Shown here: one piece after another, positions 1 to 8,101 of the stretch
Position numbering within the stretch: the first letter of the stretch is position 1
Layout of the letters: the number at the start of each line of letters is the position of its first letter
From: Cyclobacterium amurskyense
GTDB taxonomy: Bacteria > Bacteroidota > Bacteroidia > Cytophagales > Cyclobacteriaceae
Reading direction: 5' to 3'
DNA: 64,000 bases
NCBI RefSeq assembly: GCF_001050135.1
Contig: NZ_CP012040.1
Location: forward strand, 3,551,001-3,615,000
Made by a program: the position numbers and the translations under genes
The notes under the pieces: generated by a model
Database searches by the model: none
What the model was told of the DNA's origin: nothing
Seen by the model: the letters and a program-made list of their open reading frames with translations, nothing else

Positions 1-387
1 AATGGTTTGAGAAATAAGAAAAATGCTTGCACCGGAAACATAGGCCTTGGGTCCAAACCTGGTTTTCAGGTATTCATAAATAGAAATTAAATGCAACTTG
101 TAAAACAGTGGTATTAGCACCAGTCCAATAACAGCGTAGCCCACCATATTGCCCATCACAAATTGCAGATAGGCCCAATGGGTATTGCCTACTTCTCCGG
201 GAACTGATATAAAAGTAACCCCTGATAAGGCGGCTCCTACCATGCCAAATGCCACTAAAAACCAGGGTGATTCTCTGTTTCCTGTATAAAAAGTTTGGCT
301 GTCAGATTTCAGTGATGTGAGGTAACTAATCAATAACAATAGTGCAAAATAGATGGCGATCACACCAAAAACGAGCAATGGACTCAT
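1..387 (-). CDS. Sodium:solute symporter family protein (partial, N-terminus)
   Basis: The 129 N-terminal codons of a membrane transporter are read on the minus strand and run off the left edge of the window. The translation begins MSPLLVFGVIAIYFALLLLI, a first membrane helix. It continues with the stretch TGNRESPWFLVAFGMVGAALSGVTFISVPGEVGN, which is the typical TM1-TM2 region of the sodium:solute symporter (SSS, PutP/SGLT) family with its conserved (S/G)G.(S/T)F.s.PG segment. At least three hydrophobic segments are visible. It should carry out Na+-coupled uptake of a small solute across the inner membrane. The substrate cannot be told from this fragment. It is divergent from the GH3/beta-lactamase gene 115 bp away. 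Confidence 0.85.
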   Translation of the reverse strand, partial: MSPLLVFGVIAIYFALLLLISYLTSLKSDSQTFYTGNRESPWFLVAFGMVGAALSGVTFISVPGEVGNTHWAYLQFVMGNMVGYAVIGLVLIPLFYKLHLISIYEYLKTRFGPKAYVSGASIFLISQTI

Positions 388-502
388 GGTTCTCTTTTTA
401 AAATAGAATTTTTATACCCAATGATAGGCATTTTCTTTAAATCATTTTAATGAGAAGCCACAAAAGTGGTATCTTTCAACCGAAATTGATTAGTTTGAAA
501 GT

Positions 503-3500
503 ATGACCGATAATACTAAGAGTACCAGAAATGCTTTAGGGAGTAGTAGCCTAAACTATTCTTTACTTGATTTAGCAAAAAGGGGAGTGCTCACTTTGCT
601 GTTGCTAACCCTTAATTATATTTCCCTCTTTGCGCAAGCACCACCATTTTTGGATGGGAAATACGATCATTGGGCGGATTCGGTTTTGTCTACATTGACT
701 CCAGAGGAACGCATTGCGCAGTTGATCATGATTCCTGCTTACTCCAATAAGGACAAGGTGCATGTAGATTCCATTGCAGGATTGGTGGAGAAATATGGCG
801 TGGGAGGAATTATCTTTTTTCAGGGAGGCCCCGTTCGTCAAGCACATATGATCAATCAATTTCAACAACTTTCTAAAGTGCCATTAATGATAAGCCTTGA
901 TGGGGAGTGGGGGCTGAAAATGAGGTTAGACAGCACTGTGCGTTTCCCTTATCAGATGGCTTTAGGTGGAGTAGATGACGAAAAGCTTATTTATGATATG
1001 GGCGCAGAGGTGGCAAGGCAAGCCAAAAGGGCTGGGATTAATGTGAATTTTGCACCAGTAGTGGATGTGAATAACAATGCCAATAATCCAGTGATTGGTT
1101 TTCGCTCCTTTGGTGAGGAAAAAGAAAATGTGACCAGCAAATCCCTGGCCTATATGAAAGGCATGCAGGACAATGGAGTTCTGGCTTCTGCCAAGCATTT
1201 TCCCGGTCATGGAGATACCAATGTTGATTCGCATTATGGGCTTCCAGTGCTTAACTTTTCTAAAAGACGCCTAAAAGATTTAGAATTGTATCCTTTTCAA
1301 AAATTGATGGACCAGGGATTGGGAAGTATAATGGTCGCCCATATGGAGATACCGGTTCTTGATAGTGCAGAAAACAGTCCTTCCAGTTTGTCCAAACCCA
1401 TCGTTACAGACTTATTGAAAAATGAGATGGGCTATAAGGGGCTTATTTTCACTGATGCTCTTAATATGCAGGCTGTGGCAAAATATTACCCTCCGGGGAA
1501 AGTGGATGCCAAAGCATTGGTAGCAGGCAATGACATGTTGTTAAATACCATGAACGTTCCTGCCGCAATTACAGAAATAAAAGCAGCGCTTGGACGAGGG
1601 GAAATTAGTCAGGAAGAAATAGACAAAAGAGTGCTCAAAGTTTTAAAAGCCAAAGCATGGCTTGGTCTGGATAAGTGGGAACCGGTTGAAACGGAGCATT
1701 TAATCGCAGATTTAAACAATTCAGAAGCCAATTTTTTAGCTGAGAAGTTAACAAAGGCTTCACTAACCCTGCTTCGTAACGAGGAGAATGTGTTACCCCT
1801 CAAGGGGCTAGGAAAAACAAAGATTGCAAGCTTGTCCATAGGGGCAAACCAAAGGACTGAATTTCAGCATTACCTTGATAGGTACAGTCCTATGGATCAT
1901 TTTATTTTTCCTAAAGAGGGAAGTATAGAAGATATAAATGCATTGAATGAAAGCCTTTCTAATCATCAGGTGATTCTGGTAGGAATCCATGGTTTGGGAA
2001 TTAGAGAAGGGAGAAATGATTTTGGCATCAGTCCTGAGATGGTGACTTTACTGAGATCCCTTATTGAAAAGCATACGGTGATTGTTAGTGTTTTTGGTAA
2101 TGTTTATAGTTTGGGGAAAATTCAAGGCTTGGAGAATGCAGCTGGAGTCATAGCCGCCTACCAGGAAACTCCCTTGACCCAAGACCTTACAGCGCAAATG
2201 ATCTTTGGAGGGATTGGTGCAAGCGGGAAATTGCCTGTGACCATAAACCATGCCTTTAACAGAGGGGACGGATTGAAACTTGAAGGAGGAATAAGAATGG
2301 CTTATACCTTGCCGGAAGGGGTGGGCATGGCTTCTATGGATTTAGATGGAATAGATTCCATGATGCGGATGGCCATCAAAATGAAGGCCATTCCTGGAGG
2401 TCAGGTGTTAATGGCAAAGGATGGCAAAGTATTTTACCACAAAGCTTTTGGTTACCATACCTATGATTCTTTACAAGAGGTAAGGGTGGATGATATGTAT
2501 GACCTGGCATCCATTACCAAAATCAGCACCTCTTTGGCAGCTTTTATGCATTTAAAAGGAGAGGGCAAGTTTGATGAAAACCAGACATTGGGCCATTACT
2601 TGAAAGCAGCCAGAGGGACCAATAAGGAGAATTTGGTCTACCGGGATATTTTAACCCACCAGGCAAGGCTGCGTTCATGGATTCCTTTTTGGATGTCCAC
2701 GGTTAGAAAAAGCGGGAAGTTCAAATGGTATACCATGAAGGTGGATTCTTCCAGACGTTTTCCTATCAAAGTAGCCGATAAGTTGTTTATACATCGCAAA
2801 TATGACAGGAAAATTTATAAGGAGATACTTTCCTCTCCTCTGAATGCTGAGCCGGGATATGTTTATAGTGACTTGTCATTTATTCTTGCGCCTAAGGTAG
2901 TGGAGGAGATTACAGGGGAGGAATTTTATACTTATCTTGAAGAAAACCTTTACAAGCCATTAGGGGCCGGAACACTCACGTTTAATCCTTATTTAAATTT
3001 TGAAATGGATCGAATAGTTCCCACAGAATATGATTCTGCATTCCGGAAGCAACTTTTACATGGCACGGTCCATGATGAAGGTGCGGCCATGTTGGGTGGA
3101 GTCAGTGGACATGCAGGTTTATTTGGTACTTCCAATGACCTGGCCAAGTTGATGCACCTTTATCTTTACGATGGCTTGTATGCAGGGGAGCAGTTAATTG
3201 CCTCAGGCGTGGTGAAGGAATATTCCAAATGCGTGTATTGTGAAGAGGGGAATTACAGAGGAATGGGATTTGACAGACAGAACAAGCCAGGAGATCCTAA
3301 TGGCAATGCAGCGGCAAGTACCTCTGAGCAAAGTTTTGGCCATTCTGGTTTTACAGGGACATATACCTGGATTGATCCGGAAAATAAAATCGTTTATGTA
3401 TTCCTCTCAAATAGAGTTCACCCTACAAGGGAAAATAGAAACATCTATAAATTAAATTTACGTACGAATATTATGGAGGAAGTTTACAAGGCGATGAAAA

Positions 3501-3520
3501 AAGCAAGGTTGAATGAATAA
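503..3520 (+). CDS. GH3 beta-N-acetylhexosaminidase fused to a serine beta-lactamase-like hydrolase
   Basis: This is a 1005-residue exported two-enzyme fusion. Residues ~25-47 form a hydrophobic export signal ending in AQA after an unusually long N-region. Residues ~55-400 are a glycoside hydrolase family 3 domain of NagZ type. KHFPGHGDT starts at K231, the D242-S-H244 dyad follows, and the nucleophile is D318 in GLIFTDALNM. A linking GH3 C-terminal domain follows. Residues ~620-1000 are a class C beta-lactamase/PBP-like serine hydrolase with S670-I-T-K673 (SxxK), Y788-S-D (YxN position) and H947-S-G. Family knowledge suggests removal of N-acetylglucosamine from peptidoglycan or glycan plus an esterase or peptidase activity on the same substrate in the periplasm. 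The exact substrate is unknown. It stands alone as a transcription unit. Confidence 0.9.
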   Translation: MTDNTKSTRNALGSSSLNYSLLDLAKRGVLTLLLLTLNYISLFAQAPPFLDGKYDHWADSVLSTLTPEERIAQLIMIPAYSNKDKVHVDSIAGLVEKYGVGGIIFFQGGPVRQAHMINQFQQLSKVPLMISLDGEWGLKMRLDSTVRFPYQMALGGVDDEKLIYDMGAEVARQAKRAGINVNFAPVVDVNNNANNPVIGFRSFGEEKENVTSKSLAYMKGMQDNGVLASAKHFPGHGDTNVDSHYGLPVLNFSKRRLKDLELYPFQKLMDQGLGSIMVAHMEIPVLDSAENSPSSLSKPIVTDLLKNEMGYKGLIFTDALNMQAVAKYYPPGKVDAKALVAGNDMLLNTMNVPAAITEIKAALGRGEISQEEIDKRVLKVLKAKAWLGLDKWEPVETEHLIADLNNSEANFLAEKLTKASLTLLRNEENVLPLKGLGKTKIASLSIGANQRTEFQHYLDRYSPMDHFIFPKEGSIEDINALNESLSNHQVILVGIHGLGIREGRNDFGISPEMVTLLRSLIEKHTVIVSVFGNVYSLGKIQGLENAAGVIAAYQETPLTQDLTAQMIFGGIGASGKLPVTINHAFNRGDGLKLEGGIRMAYTLPEGVGMASMDLDGIDSMMRMAIKMKAIPGGQVLMAKDGKVFYHKAFGYHTYDSLQEVRVDDMYDLASITKISTSLAAFMHLKGEGKFDENQTLGHYLKAARGTNKENLVYRDILTHQARLRSWIPFWMSTVRKSGKFKWYTMKVDSSRRFPIKVADKLFIHRKYDRKIYKEILSSPLNAEPGYVYSDLSFILAPKVVEEITGEEFYTYLEENLYKPLGAGTLTFNPYLNFEMDRIVPTEYDSAFRKQLLHGTVHDEGAAMLGGVSGHAGLFGTSNDLAKLMHLYLYDGLYAGEQLIASGVVKEYSKCVYCEEGNYRGMGFDRQNKPGDPNGNAAASTSEQSFGHSGFTGTYTWIDPENKIVYVFLSNRVHPTRENRNIYKLNLRTNIMEEVYKAMKKARLNE

Positions 3521-3619
3521 TCTATAAAACTTTCCCAAAAGAAAAGTTAGACGATCAATACCAATGGTTTGTGAAAGAGCCACCAATAATAAATGGCAAT
3601 GGACCAAGCTACAGTTTAA

Positions 3620-4027
3620 TCAATACTGTCCTTCTAGGATTTTGGCTTTAAGTTTTTTTACTTTATCCAGTGTTAGTGGTTTTACAATATAATCACTGAC
3701 ATAATGGTATTTTTTGGCTTTGTCCATTTCTTCTTGATTAATGGAAGAAGAAATCACGAAGATTTTTATGGGATGATCGTAGGAAACACTGCCAATTTTA
3801 TCCAATAGTTCCCAGCCATTCATCAAGGGCATATTGATATCCGTAAGGATTACGTCTGGCAAAGGCCTGTTTGTTGTGATTCTGTGATGAAAATCTTCCC
3901 ATGCCTCTTCTCCGTTTGAAAAAAATAGAGCTTGATTGGTAAACGAAGTTATTTCCATTATTTTTTTTGTACCAAAATTATATAGTGGATCATCATCTAC
4001 TATAAAAGTAAGCCCTATTTTACACAT
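3620..4027 (-). CDS. Stand-alone response regulator receiver domain
   Basis: This 135-residue protein consists of one CheY-like receiver domain. The acidic pocket is D11-D12-D13, the phosphoacceptor is D63 in LTDINMP, the switch serines are in ISSS, and the conserved lysine is in VKPL. There is no output domain. An in-frame ATG 23 codons upstream exists, but the receiver fold begins directly at MCKIGLTFIVDDDP, so the shorter start was chosen. It probably relays phosphate between kinases, such as the hybrid kinases in this window, or controls an effector by binding. A similar single-domain receiver lies at 43920-44294. No kinase gene adjoins it, so its partner is not known. Confidence 0.85.
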   Translation of the reverse strand: MCKIGLTFIVDDDPLYNFGTKKIMEITSFTNQALFFSNGEEAWEDFHHRITTNRPLPDVILTDINMPLMNGWELLDKIGSVSYDHPIKIFVISSSINQEEMDKAKKYHYVSDYIVKPLTLDKVKKLKAKILEGQY

Positions 4028-4367
4028 AAAAATGATTTTTTTTCTCGGAACATTCGTAAAAGACTTAGGTTTATCAATCACAAAACCTTTTGCCAATGCT
4101 CAAATACACAAAGGCATTTGTAGAAAGTTAAACAATTGTATCAAAGTAAATTACAGTTTAGGTTAAATTCCAAAGGTTTTATTATCTCTATAGGCCTAGT
4201 CTTATACTCTGATAATTGCAATACTAATTCTACGGTCTTAATTAAGTTAAATGTAAATGATTTAATTTAAATTATACTCTTCTTATTTAGAAAATTCTAA
4301 TATATGACACTTTTTAAGGTCTTGGTTCAATATTTTAATTCCATTAATATGTGCCATTTATGCTAAA

Positions 4368-4381
4368 AACCAATATTGGTT
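4368..4381. promoter_or_regulatory. Perfect 14-bp palindrome upstream of the Dabb lipoprotein gene
   Basis: AACCAATATTGGTT is a perfect palindrome about 100 bp upstream of the lipoprotein start at 4483. It lies in an otherwise featureless, very AT-rich 455-bp gap (4028-4482) in which no other gene or RNA was seen. It could be an operator for the downstream gene or for the divergent receiver gene. No binding protein is implied. Confidence 0.3.
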
Positions 4382-4482
4382 AGTCTATATTTCAACTTAA
4401 TTTGGTGTCAAGCACCCTTTTTTATTATTTTTCTTTTACTTTACGGTTAGAAAGAGGAATCACTTAAACCCTAAAGCTCGCT

Positions 4483-4905
4483 ATGAAACGTTTATTTTCA
4501 ATTGCAGTAGTGTTATTGTTAGTTGCTGGCTGCCAGCCTAAAGAAATTAAAGAAACCAAAGAAGAACCCAAAGAGATGAAAGAAACTGTAAGCGCTGACA
4601 AGCCTTTGTTAAGACATGTGGTCTTATTTTCCTTTAAAGAGGAAGCAAGTCCATCAGATATTAAGGGAGTTGAGGACGCTTTTATTGCCCTACAGGGAAA
4701 AATCCCAGAGATTAAAGATTTTGAGTGGGGAACGAACAATAGTCCCGAAGGGCTTAACAAGGGTTTGACGCATTGCTTTTTTGTTACTTTTGAAAGTGAA
4801 GAAGATAGAGAAATTTATTTGCCTCACCCTGCACACAAAGCCTTTGTGGAGGTTTTAAGTCCTCATTTAGAGGATGTGACCGTAGTGGATTATTGGACCA
4901 AGTAA
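4483..4905 (+). CDS. Dabb (stress-responsive alpha-beta barrel) domain lipoprotein
   Basis: This 140-residue protein has a lipoprotein signal (LLVAGC, lipidated C17). A lysine/glutamate-rich linker (~20-40) with repeated KE(I/M/T)KE motifs follows, and then one Dabb domain (~43-140). The domain opens with LRHVVLFSFKEEASPSDI and ends with the typical HPAHKAFVEVLSPHLEDVTVVDYW. Dabb domains form dimeric alpha-beta barrels. Many are of unknown function and some are small hydrolases or cyclases. Here the domain would be tethered to a membrane outside the cytoplasm. It is a single gene closed by a strong terminator. Confidence 0.85.
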   Translation: MKRLFSIAVVLLLVAGCQPKEIKETKEEPKEMKETVSADKPLLRHVVLFSFKEEASPSDIKGVEDAFIALQGKIPEIKDFEWGTNNSPEGLNKGLTHCFFVTFESEEDREIYLPHPAHKAFVEVLSPHLEDVTVVDYWTK

Positions 4906-4910
4906 AACTT

Positions 4911-4943
4911 AAAAAAAGCCTTTCTTTATGAAAGGCTTTTTTT
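4911..4943. terminator. Intrinsic terminator, bidirectional
   Basis: The arms AGCCTTTC (4917-4924) and GAAAGGCT (4930-4937) flank a 5-nt loop. An A-run lies before the hairpin and a T-run after it, so it can end transcripts from both strands: the Dabb gene (plus), and possibly the pth / thiamine-binding operon (minus). Confidence 0.85.
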
Positions 4944-4971
4944 ATTACCTAGGAGTGATTTTAGACGGGGA

Positions 4972-5265
4972 TCAATGCTTGTGAGGGAGTGTTTTTTCCT
5001 CCATGCTTACATCCTTTCCTTTACGTATTTGCATGCGATAGTAAACCAATACTTCTTCAGCACCAGCATTTAGAACAGCTTCTTGGGCTTCCTTTGCTAT
5101 TGCCATCAATTTAGTTTCAGGACCTTCCATGACAGTCTCAAATGGTGTGACTTCGTAAGGCACCCCTGAAGCGGCAATGACTGCAATGGCTTTGTCCACC
5201 AATTGATAGCTGTCAAGTGTTTTACTTTTTGGTACGATTTGAATACCCAGATTAATGTTCTTCAT
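4972..5265 (-). CDS. Thiamine-binding protein, MTH1187/YkoF-like family
   Basis: This 97-residue protein matches the thiamine-binding (DUF77, MTH1187) family. It has an N-terminal strand NINLGIQIVPKSKTLDSYQLVDKAI, the central YEVTPFETVMEGP, and a C-terminal VLVYYRMQIRKG strand. Family members form small ferredoxin-like dimers or tetramers in the cytoplasm and bind thiamine or HMP-like ligands. It lies 4 bp after the pth stop and is surely co-transcribed with it. Nothing about that pairing explains its role. Confidence 0.8.
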   Translation of the reverse strand: MKNINLGIQIVPKSKTLDSYQLVDKAIAVIAASGVPYEVTPFETVMEGPETKLMAIAKEAQEAVLNAGAEEVLVYYRMQIRKGKDVSMEEKTLPHKH

Positions 5266-5269
5266 CTTC

Positions 5270-5830
5270 TTATTTATTATAAAAGTTCATGGTTTTTTCT
5301 AGGCCAATAGTGCTGAAAGCTGTGATCACTTCGATGGCTTTGTCCATATAGATAGGTAAGGTGTCAATTTCTTCTTGTGACCATTTTCCCAATACATAAT
5401 CTATCTGTCTTCCTTTTGGGAAATCGTCACCAATTCCAAACCTAAGTCGAGAATAATTCTGCCCTCCTGTCAGTTCTTCAATGTTCTTCAATCCGTTATG
5501 GCCAGCACTTGAGCCTTTGGGCTTCAACCGAAGTTTACCAAATGGAAGTGCTAAATCGTCGACCACCACAAGCACATTCTCTTTTGGAATTTTTAAAGCT
5601 TTCATCCAGTAGTTAACAGCTTTTCCACTTAGGTTCATATAAGTGGTAGGTTTGATCAAATGGATTTGACGGCCTTTGTGTTTTAGCAGACAGGTGAAGG
5701 CTAGCCGATCACTTTCCCAGCTTAGTTTATTTTCATCAGCCAGTCTGTCTAATATTAGAAAGCCAACATTATGTCGGGTCAATTCGTACTCTGGGCCAAT
5801 ATTTCCTAACCCTACTACAAGGTATTTCAT
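5270..5830 (-). CDS. pth: Peptidyl-tRNA hydrolase
   Basis: This 186-residue cytoplasmic enzyme cleaves the ester bond of peptidyl-tRNA released from stalled ribosomes. The family residues are present: N10 in GLGNIGPEY, the catalytic His in TRHNVGF, KPTTYMNLSG, VVDDLALPFGKLRLKPKGSSAGHNGLK with its Asp and Asn, and RLRFGIG. The length is normal. It is the first gene of a two-gene unit with the thiamine-binding protein. Pth is often beside rplY and prs, and here those genes lie about 590 bp upstream, separated by a MITE insertion. Confidence 0.95.
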   Translation of the reverse strand: MKYLVVGLGNIGPEYELTRHNVGFLILDRLADENKLSWESDRLAFTCLLKHKGRQIHLIKPTTYMNLSGKAVNYWMKALKIPKENVLVVVDDLALPFGKLRLKPKGSSAGHNGLKNIEELTGGQNYSRLRFGIGDDFPKGRQIDYVLGKWSQEEIDTLPIYMDKAIEVITAFSTIGLEKTMNFYNK

Positions 5831-6120
5831 GCGTTTGGTTTGACTTTTTCAGGTGTTAACTTGGGGAATAATTAACTTGCTTAATCCCCATCTTTCTCTT
5901 TATACTACTCTCTTAACAAAGTGTTATAAAGTATATAACAGGCTCTTTAGTTGAAATTCAGTTTTTTAAATCATTGGAATAGGAAGACATAAATCTAAGA
6001 TTGATGAGCCATCTTACTTTTTAGCAAATATGCCAAGCTTACCCCAAGGTCCTATTCTTGGCTAAAATAGCTTAAAATGGGTATGGAAATAGAGATAGGA
6101 ACATTGAAAACTTATTTTAA

Positions 6121-6326
6121 CCCGGATTATGTAATAGGATTTCTCCGCCCTGACAATGTCAGGGGTGAAGCTTGTCCCGTGTTTACGGGAAGTGTTGCAA
6201 TCGCAAGAAAATCAGGCTGTTTGGAGATTTTAGCATAGCACCGCTATGGTGAAATTGAAAACAGCAACGATTGGGTATTTTGAAGCGATTTCAGCACGTA
6301 ATAGATTGTCTATTGCATATTTCGGG
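6121..6326. mobile_element. MITE-like element, copy A (206 bp, full length)
   Basis: A 206-bp sequence is bounded by imperfect terminal inverted repeats, CCCGGATTATGTAATAG on the left and the complement of CCCGAAATATGCAATAG on the right. It is flanked by a perfect 5-bp target duplication TTTAA (6116-6120 and 6327-6331). By eye it differs from copy D (62944-63149) at four positions. It has internal small palindromes (CTGACAATGTCAG, TCCCGTGTTTACGGGA) and no credible ORF. It occupies the 588-bp gap between pth and rplY. The rest of that gap (5831-6115) is AT-rich, with only a weak hairpin near 5863-5890. Confidence 0.9.
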
Positions 6327-6356
6327 TTTAAAAGCATTTTATTTTCAAGCGAATAT

Positions 6357-6392
6357 AAAAAAATCCTGTTCCGTGAAAAACAGAACAGGATT
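6357..6392 (-). terminator. Intrinsic terminator after rplY
   Basis: The perfect arms AATCCTGTTC (6362-6371) and GAACAGGATT (6383-6392) lie about 27 nt after the rplY stop on the minus strand. They are followed in that direction by a run of seven T. Confidence 0.85.
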
Positions 6393-6418
6393 ATAATTTT
6401 ATTTTAAGATGTCAGAAA

Positions 6419-7006
6419 TCAATTTTCTGTCTCTTCTTCACCTTTTTTGCCTCTCAATGCTCTAGGGATACCAATGGTAGCGATAGTTACATTTGGACTG
6501 TTAAGTAATTCAAATTTCTCAACACTCAAATCAGCTACTTTTACAGATTTACCCAATTCAAGAGTAGAAATATCAAAAGGAATTTCATCAGGAAGATCAT
6601 TTGCCAATCCTTTTACCAAAAGGGTTCTGGTTTTGATCTCAAGTTTACCACCTTTGATAATACCTGGAGAAGAACCATAAGGTCTAACAGGGATTTCCAT
6701 TTTAATGGCTTTTTCATCACTGAATGCTAAAAAATCAGCATGAAGCAATACTTCACTTACTGGGTGAAATTGTGCTTCTCTAAGGATGGCTTTAATAATA
6801 GTACCTTCGATATTAAGATCCACCATGTGAACTTCTGGTGTGTAAATCAAGTCCCTGAATAGAATTGCAGGAGAAGTGAAGTGAATTTGTTCTTTGATGC
6901 CTGGTCCGTAAACTACACAAGGAACATTTCCTTCGTCACGGATTGCGTCAAGAGATCTTCTGTCGAGATTTGCTCTTTTAAACCCTATAATCTCAATTGA
7001 TTTCAT
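6419..7006 (-). CDS. rplY: 50S ribosomal protein L25 (CTC/TL5 long form)
   Basis: This 195-residue protein binds 5S rRNA. It has the N-terminal L25 beta-barrel (~1-90: RRSLDAIRDEGNVPCVVYGPG and HADFLAF) followed by the C-terminal TL5/CTC domain (~95-185: IPVRPYGSSPGIIKGGKLEI and LPDEIPFDISTLELG). It ends in an acidic tail. The two-domain form is the usual one in Bacteroidota. It lies 32 bp after prs and ends at a strong terminator, so prs-rplY is an operon. Confidence 0.95.
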   Translation of the reverse strand: MKSIEIIGFKRANLDRRSLDAIRDEGNVPCVVYGPGIKEQIHFTSPAILFRDLIYTPEVHMVDLNIEGTIIKAILREAQFHPVSEVLLHADFLAFSDEKAIKMEIPVRPYGSSPGIIKGGKLEIKTRTLLVKGLANDLPDEIPFDISTLELGKSVKVADLSVEKFELLNSPNVTIATIGIPRALRGKKGEEETEN

Positions 7007-7038
7007 AATTAATGTTTAGTTATAATAATATTGAATGC

Positions 7039-7965
7039 TTAAATAAATAGCGAACTTATAGAAGTATTTCCGGTAACTGCATGAATCGCTTTGGCAAATA
7101 GATGCGCTACTGTTAATACTTTTATTTTAGAAGATTCCTGACTAGCTGGAATGGTATCAGTAATGACCAATTCAGAAAGAACTGAGTTCTCAATGTTTTC
7201 ATAAGCCTTACCAGACAATACTCCGTGGGTAGCAATGGCTCTAACTGATGAAGCGCCTTTGTCCATTATGATTTGGGCGGCTTTGCACATAGTGCCCGCA
7301 GTATCTACCAAGTCATCAATCATCACTACGTCTTTCCCTTCTACATCTCCTATCAACTGCATAGAAGCTACTTCATTGGCTCTTTTTCTGTGCTTATCAC
7401 ATACGACCATGTCTACTTCAAAATGCTTGGCATAAGCCCTGGTTCTCCCTACTCCTCCTACATCTGGCGAAGCGAAAATCAGGTTTCCTAAATCCAGACT
7501 TTTCAAATAGGGCACAAAGATAGCTGATCCATTCAAATGATCCAAAGGAATATCAAAGAATCCCTGAATTTGACCAGCATGCAGGTCACAGGTCATTATT
7601 CTATCAGCTCCTGCTGAGGTGATCATATTGGCAATAAGTTTGGCAGCTATGCTAACCCTAGGTCTGTCTTTGCGATCTTGCCTTGCATACCCGAAATAGG
7701 GGATAACAGCGCATACTTTGTAAGCACTGGCTCTTTTTGCCGCATCTATCATTAAACATAGCTCCAATAAATTGTCGGCTGAGGGGTTCGTAGATTGTAC
7801 CAAAAAGACATTGCAACCTCTAATTGATTCGTTGTAACTTGGGGACATTTCTCCATCGCTAAATTTTGCTAAAGTTAAGTCTCCAAGTGCCTGACCATAA
7901 GCTTTGGCAATACTTTGCGCCAAGAGTGGCGTGTTCGAACCTGAGAAAATTTTGGTCTCCGGCAT
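7039..7965 (-). CDS. prs: Ribose-phosphate pyrophosphokinase
   Basis: This 308-residue cytoplasmic enzyme makes PRPP from ribose 5-phosphate and ATP for nucleotide, histidine and tryptophan synthesis. Visible hallmarks are FSDGE, the YFGYARQDRKDRPR ATP loop, TCDLHAGQIQGFFDIPLDHL, and the PRPP-binding loop VVMIDDLVDTAGT. The length is normal for class I PRPP synthetases. It is the first gene of the prs-rplY operon. Confidence 0.96.
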   Translation of the reverse strand: MPETKIFSGSNTPLLAQSIAKAYGQALGDLTLAKFSDGEMSPSYNESIRGCNVFLVQSTNPSADNLLELCLMIDAAKRASAYKVCAVIPYFGYARQDRKDRPRVSIAAKLIANMITSAGADRIMTCDLHAGQIQGFFDIPLDHLNGSAIFVPYLKSLDLGNLIFASPDVGGVGRTRAYAKHFEVDMVVCDKHRKRANEVASMQLIGDVEGKDVVMIDDLVDTAGTMCKAAQIIMDKGASSVRAIATHGVLSGKAYENIENSVLSELVITDTIPASQESSKIKVLTVAHLFAKAIHAVTGNTSISSLFI

Positions 7966-8039
7966 GATATTATTTTTTTAGGTGGTTTTTGTTCAAAGGA
8001 AAAACAAATGTAAGAAAAAAAATACGGTTACCTTTTCTT

Positions 8040-8073
8040 GGTAAAAATAAAACAAAGGTATTTTATTTTTACC
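8040..8073. repeat. 13-bp perfect inverted repeat between prs and the hybrid kinase
   Basis: The arms GGTAAAAATAAAA (8040-8052) and TTTTATTTTTACC (8061-8073) enclose an 8-nt spacer. It starts 29 nt beyond the stop of the upstream hybrid-kinase gene (minus strand) and 75 bp before the prs start. It may act as the end hairpin of the kinase transcript or as a site controlling prs. It lacks a clean U-tract, so the function is open. Confidence 0.55.
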
Positions 8074-8101
8074 AATCCACCTATGAGACCAATTTAGGCT
8101 A

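Noticed and set aside
5863..5890. GGGGAATAATTAACTTGCTTAATCCCC as a terminator or riboswitch before pth
   Set aside because: The stem needs an asymmetric bulge and no T-run follows in either direction, so it is too weak to call.
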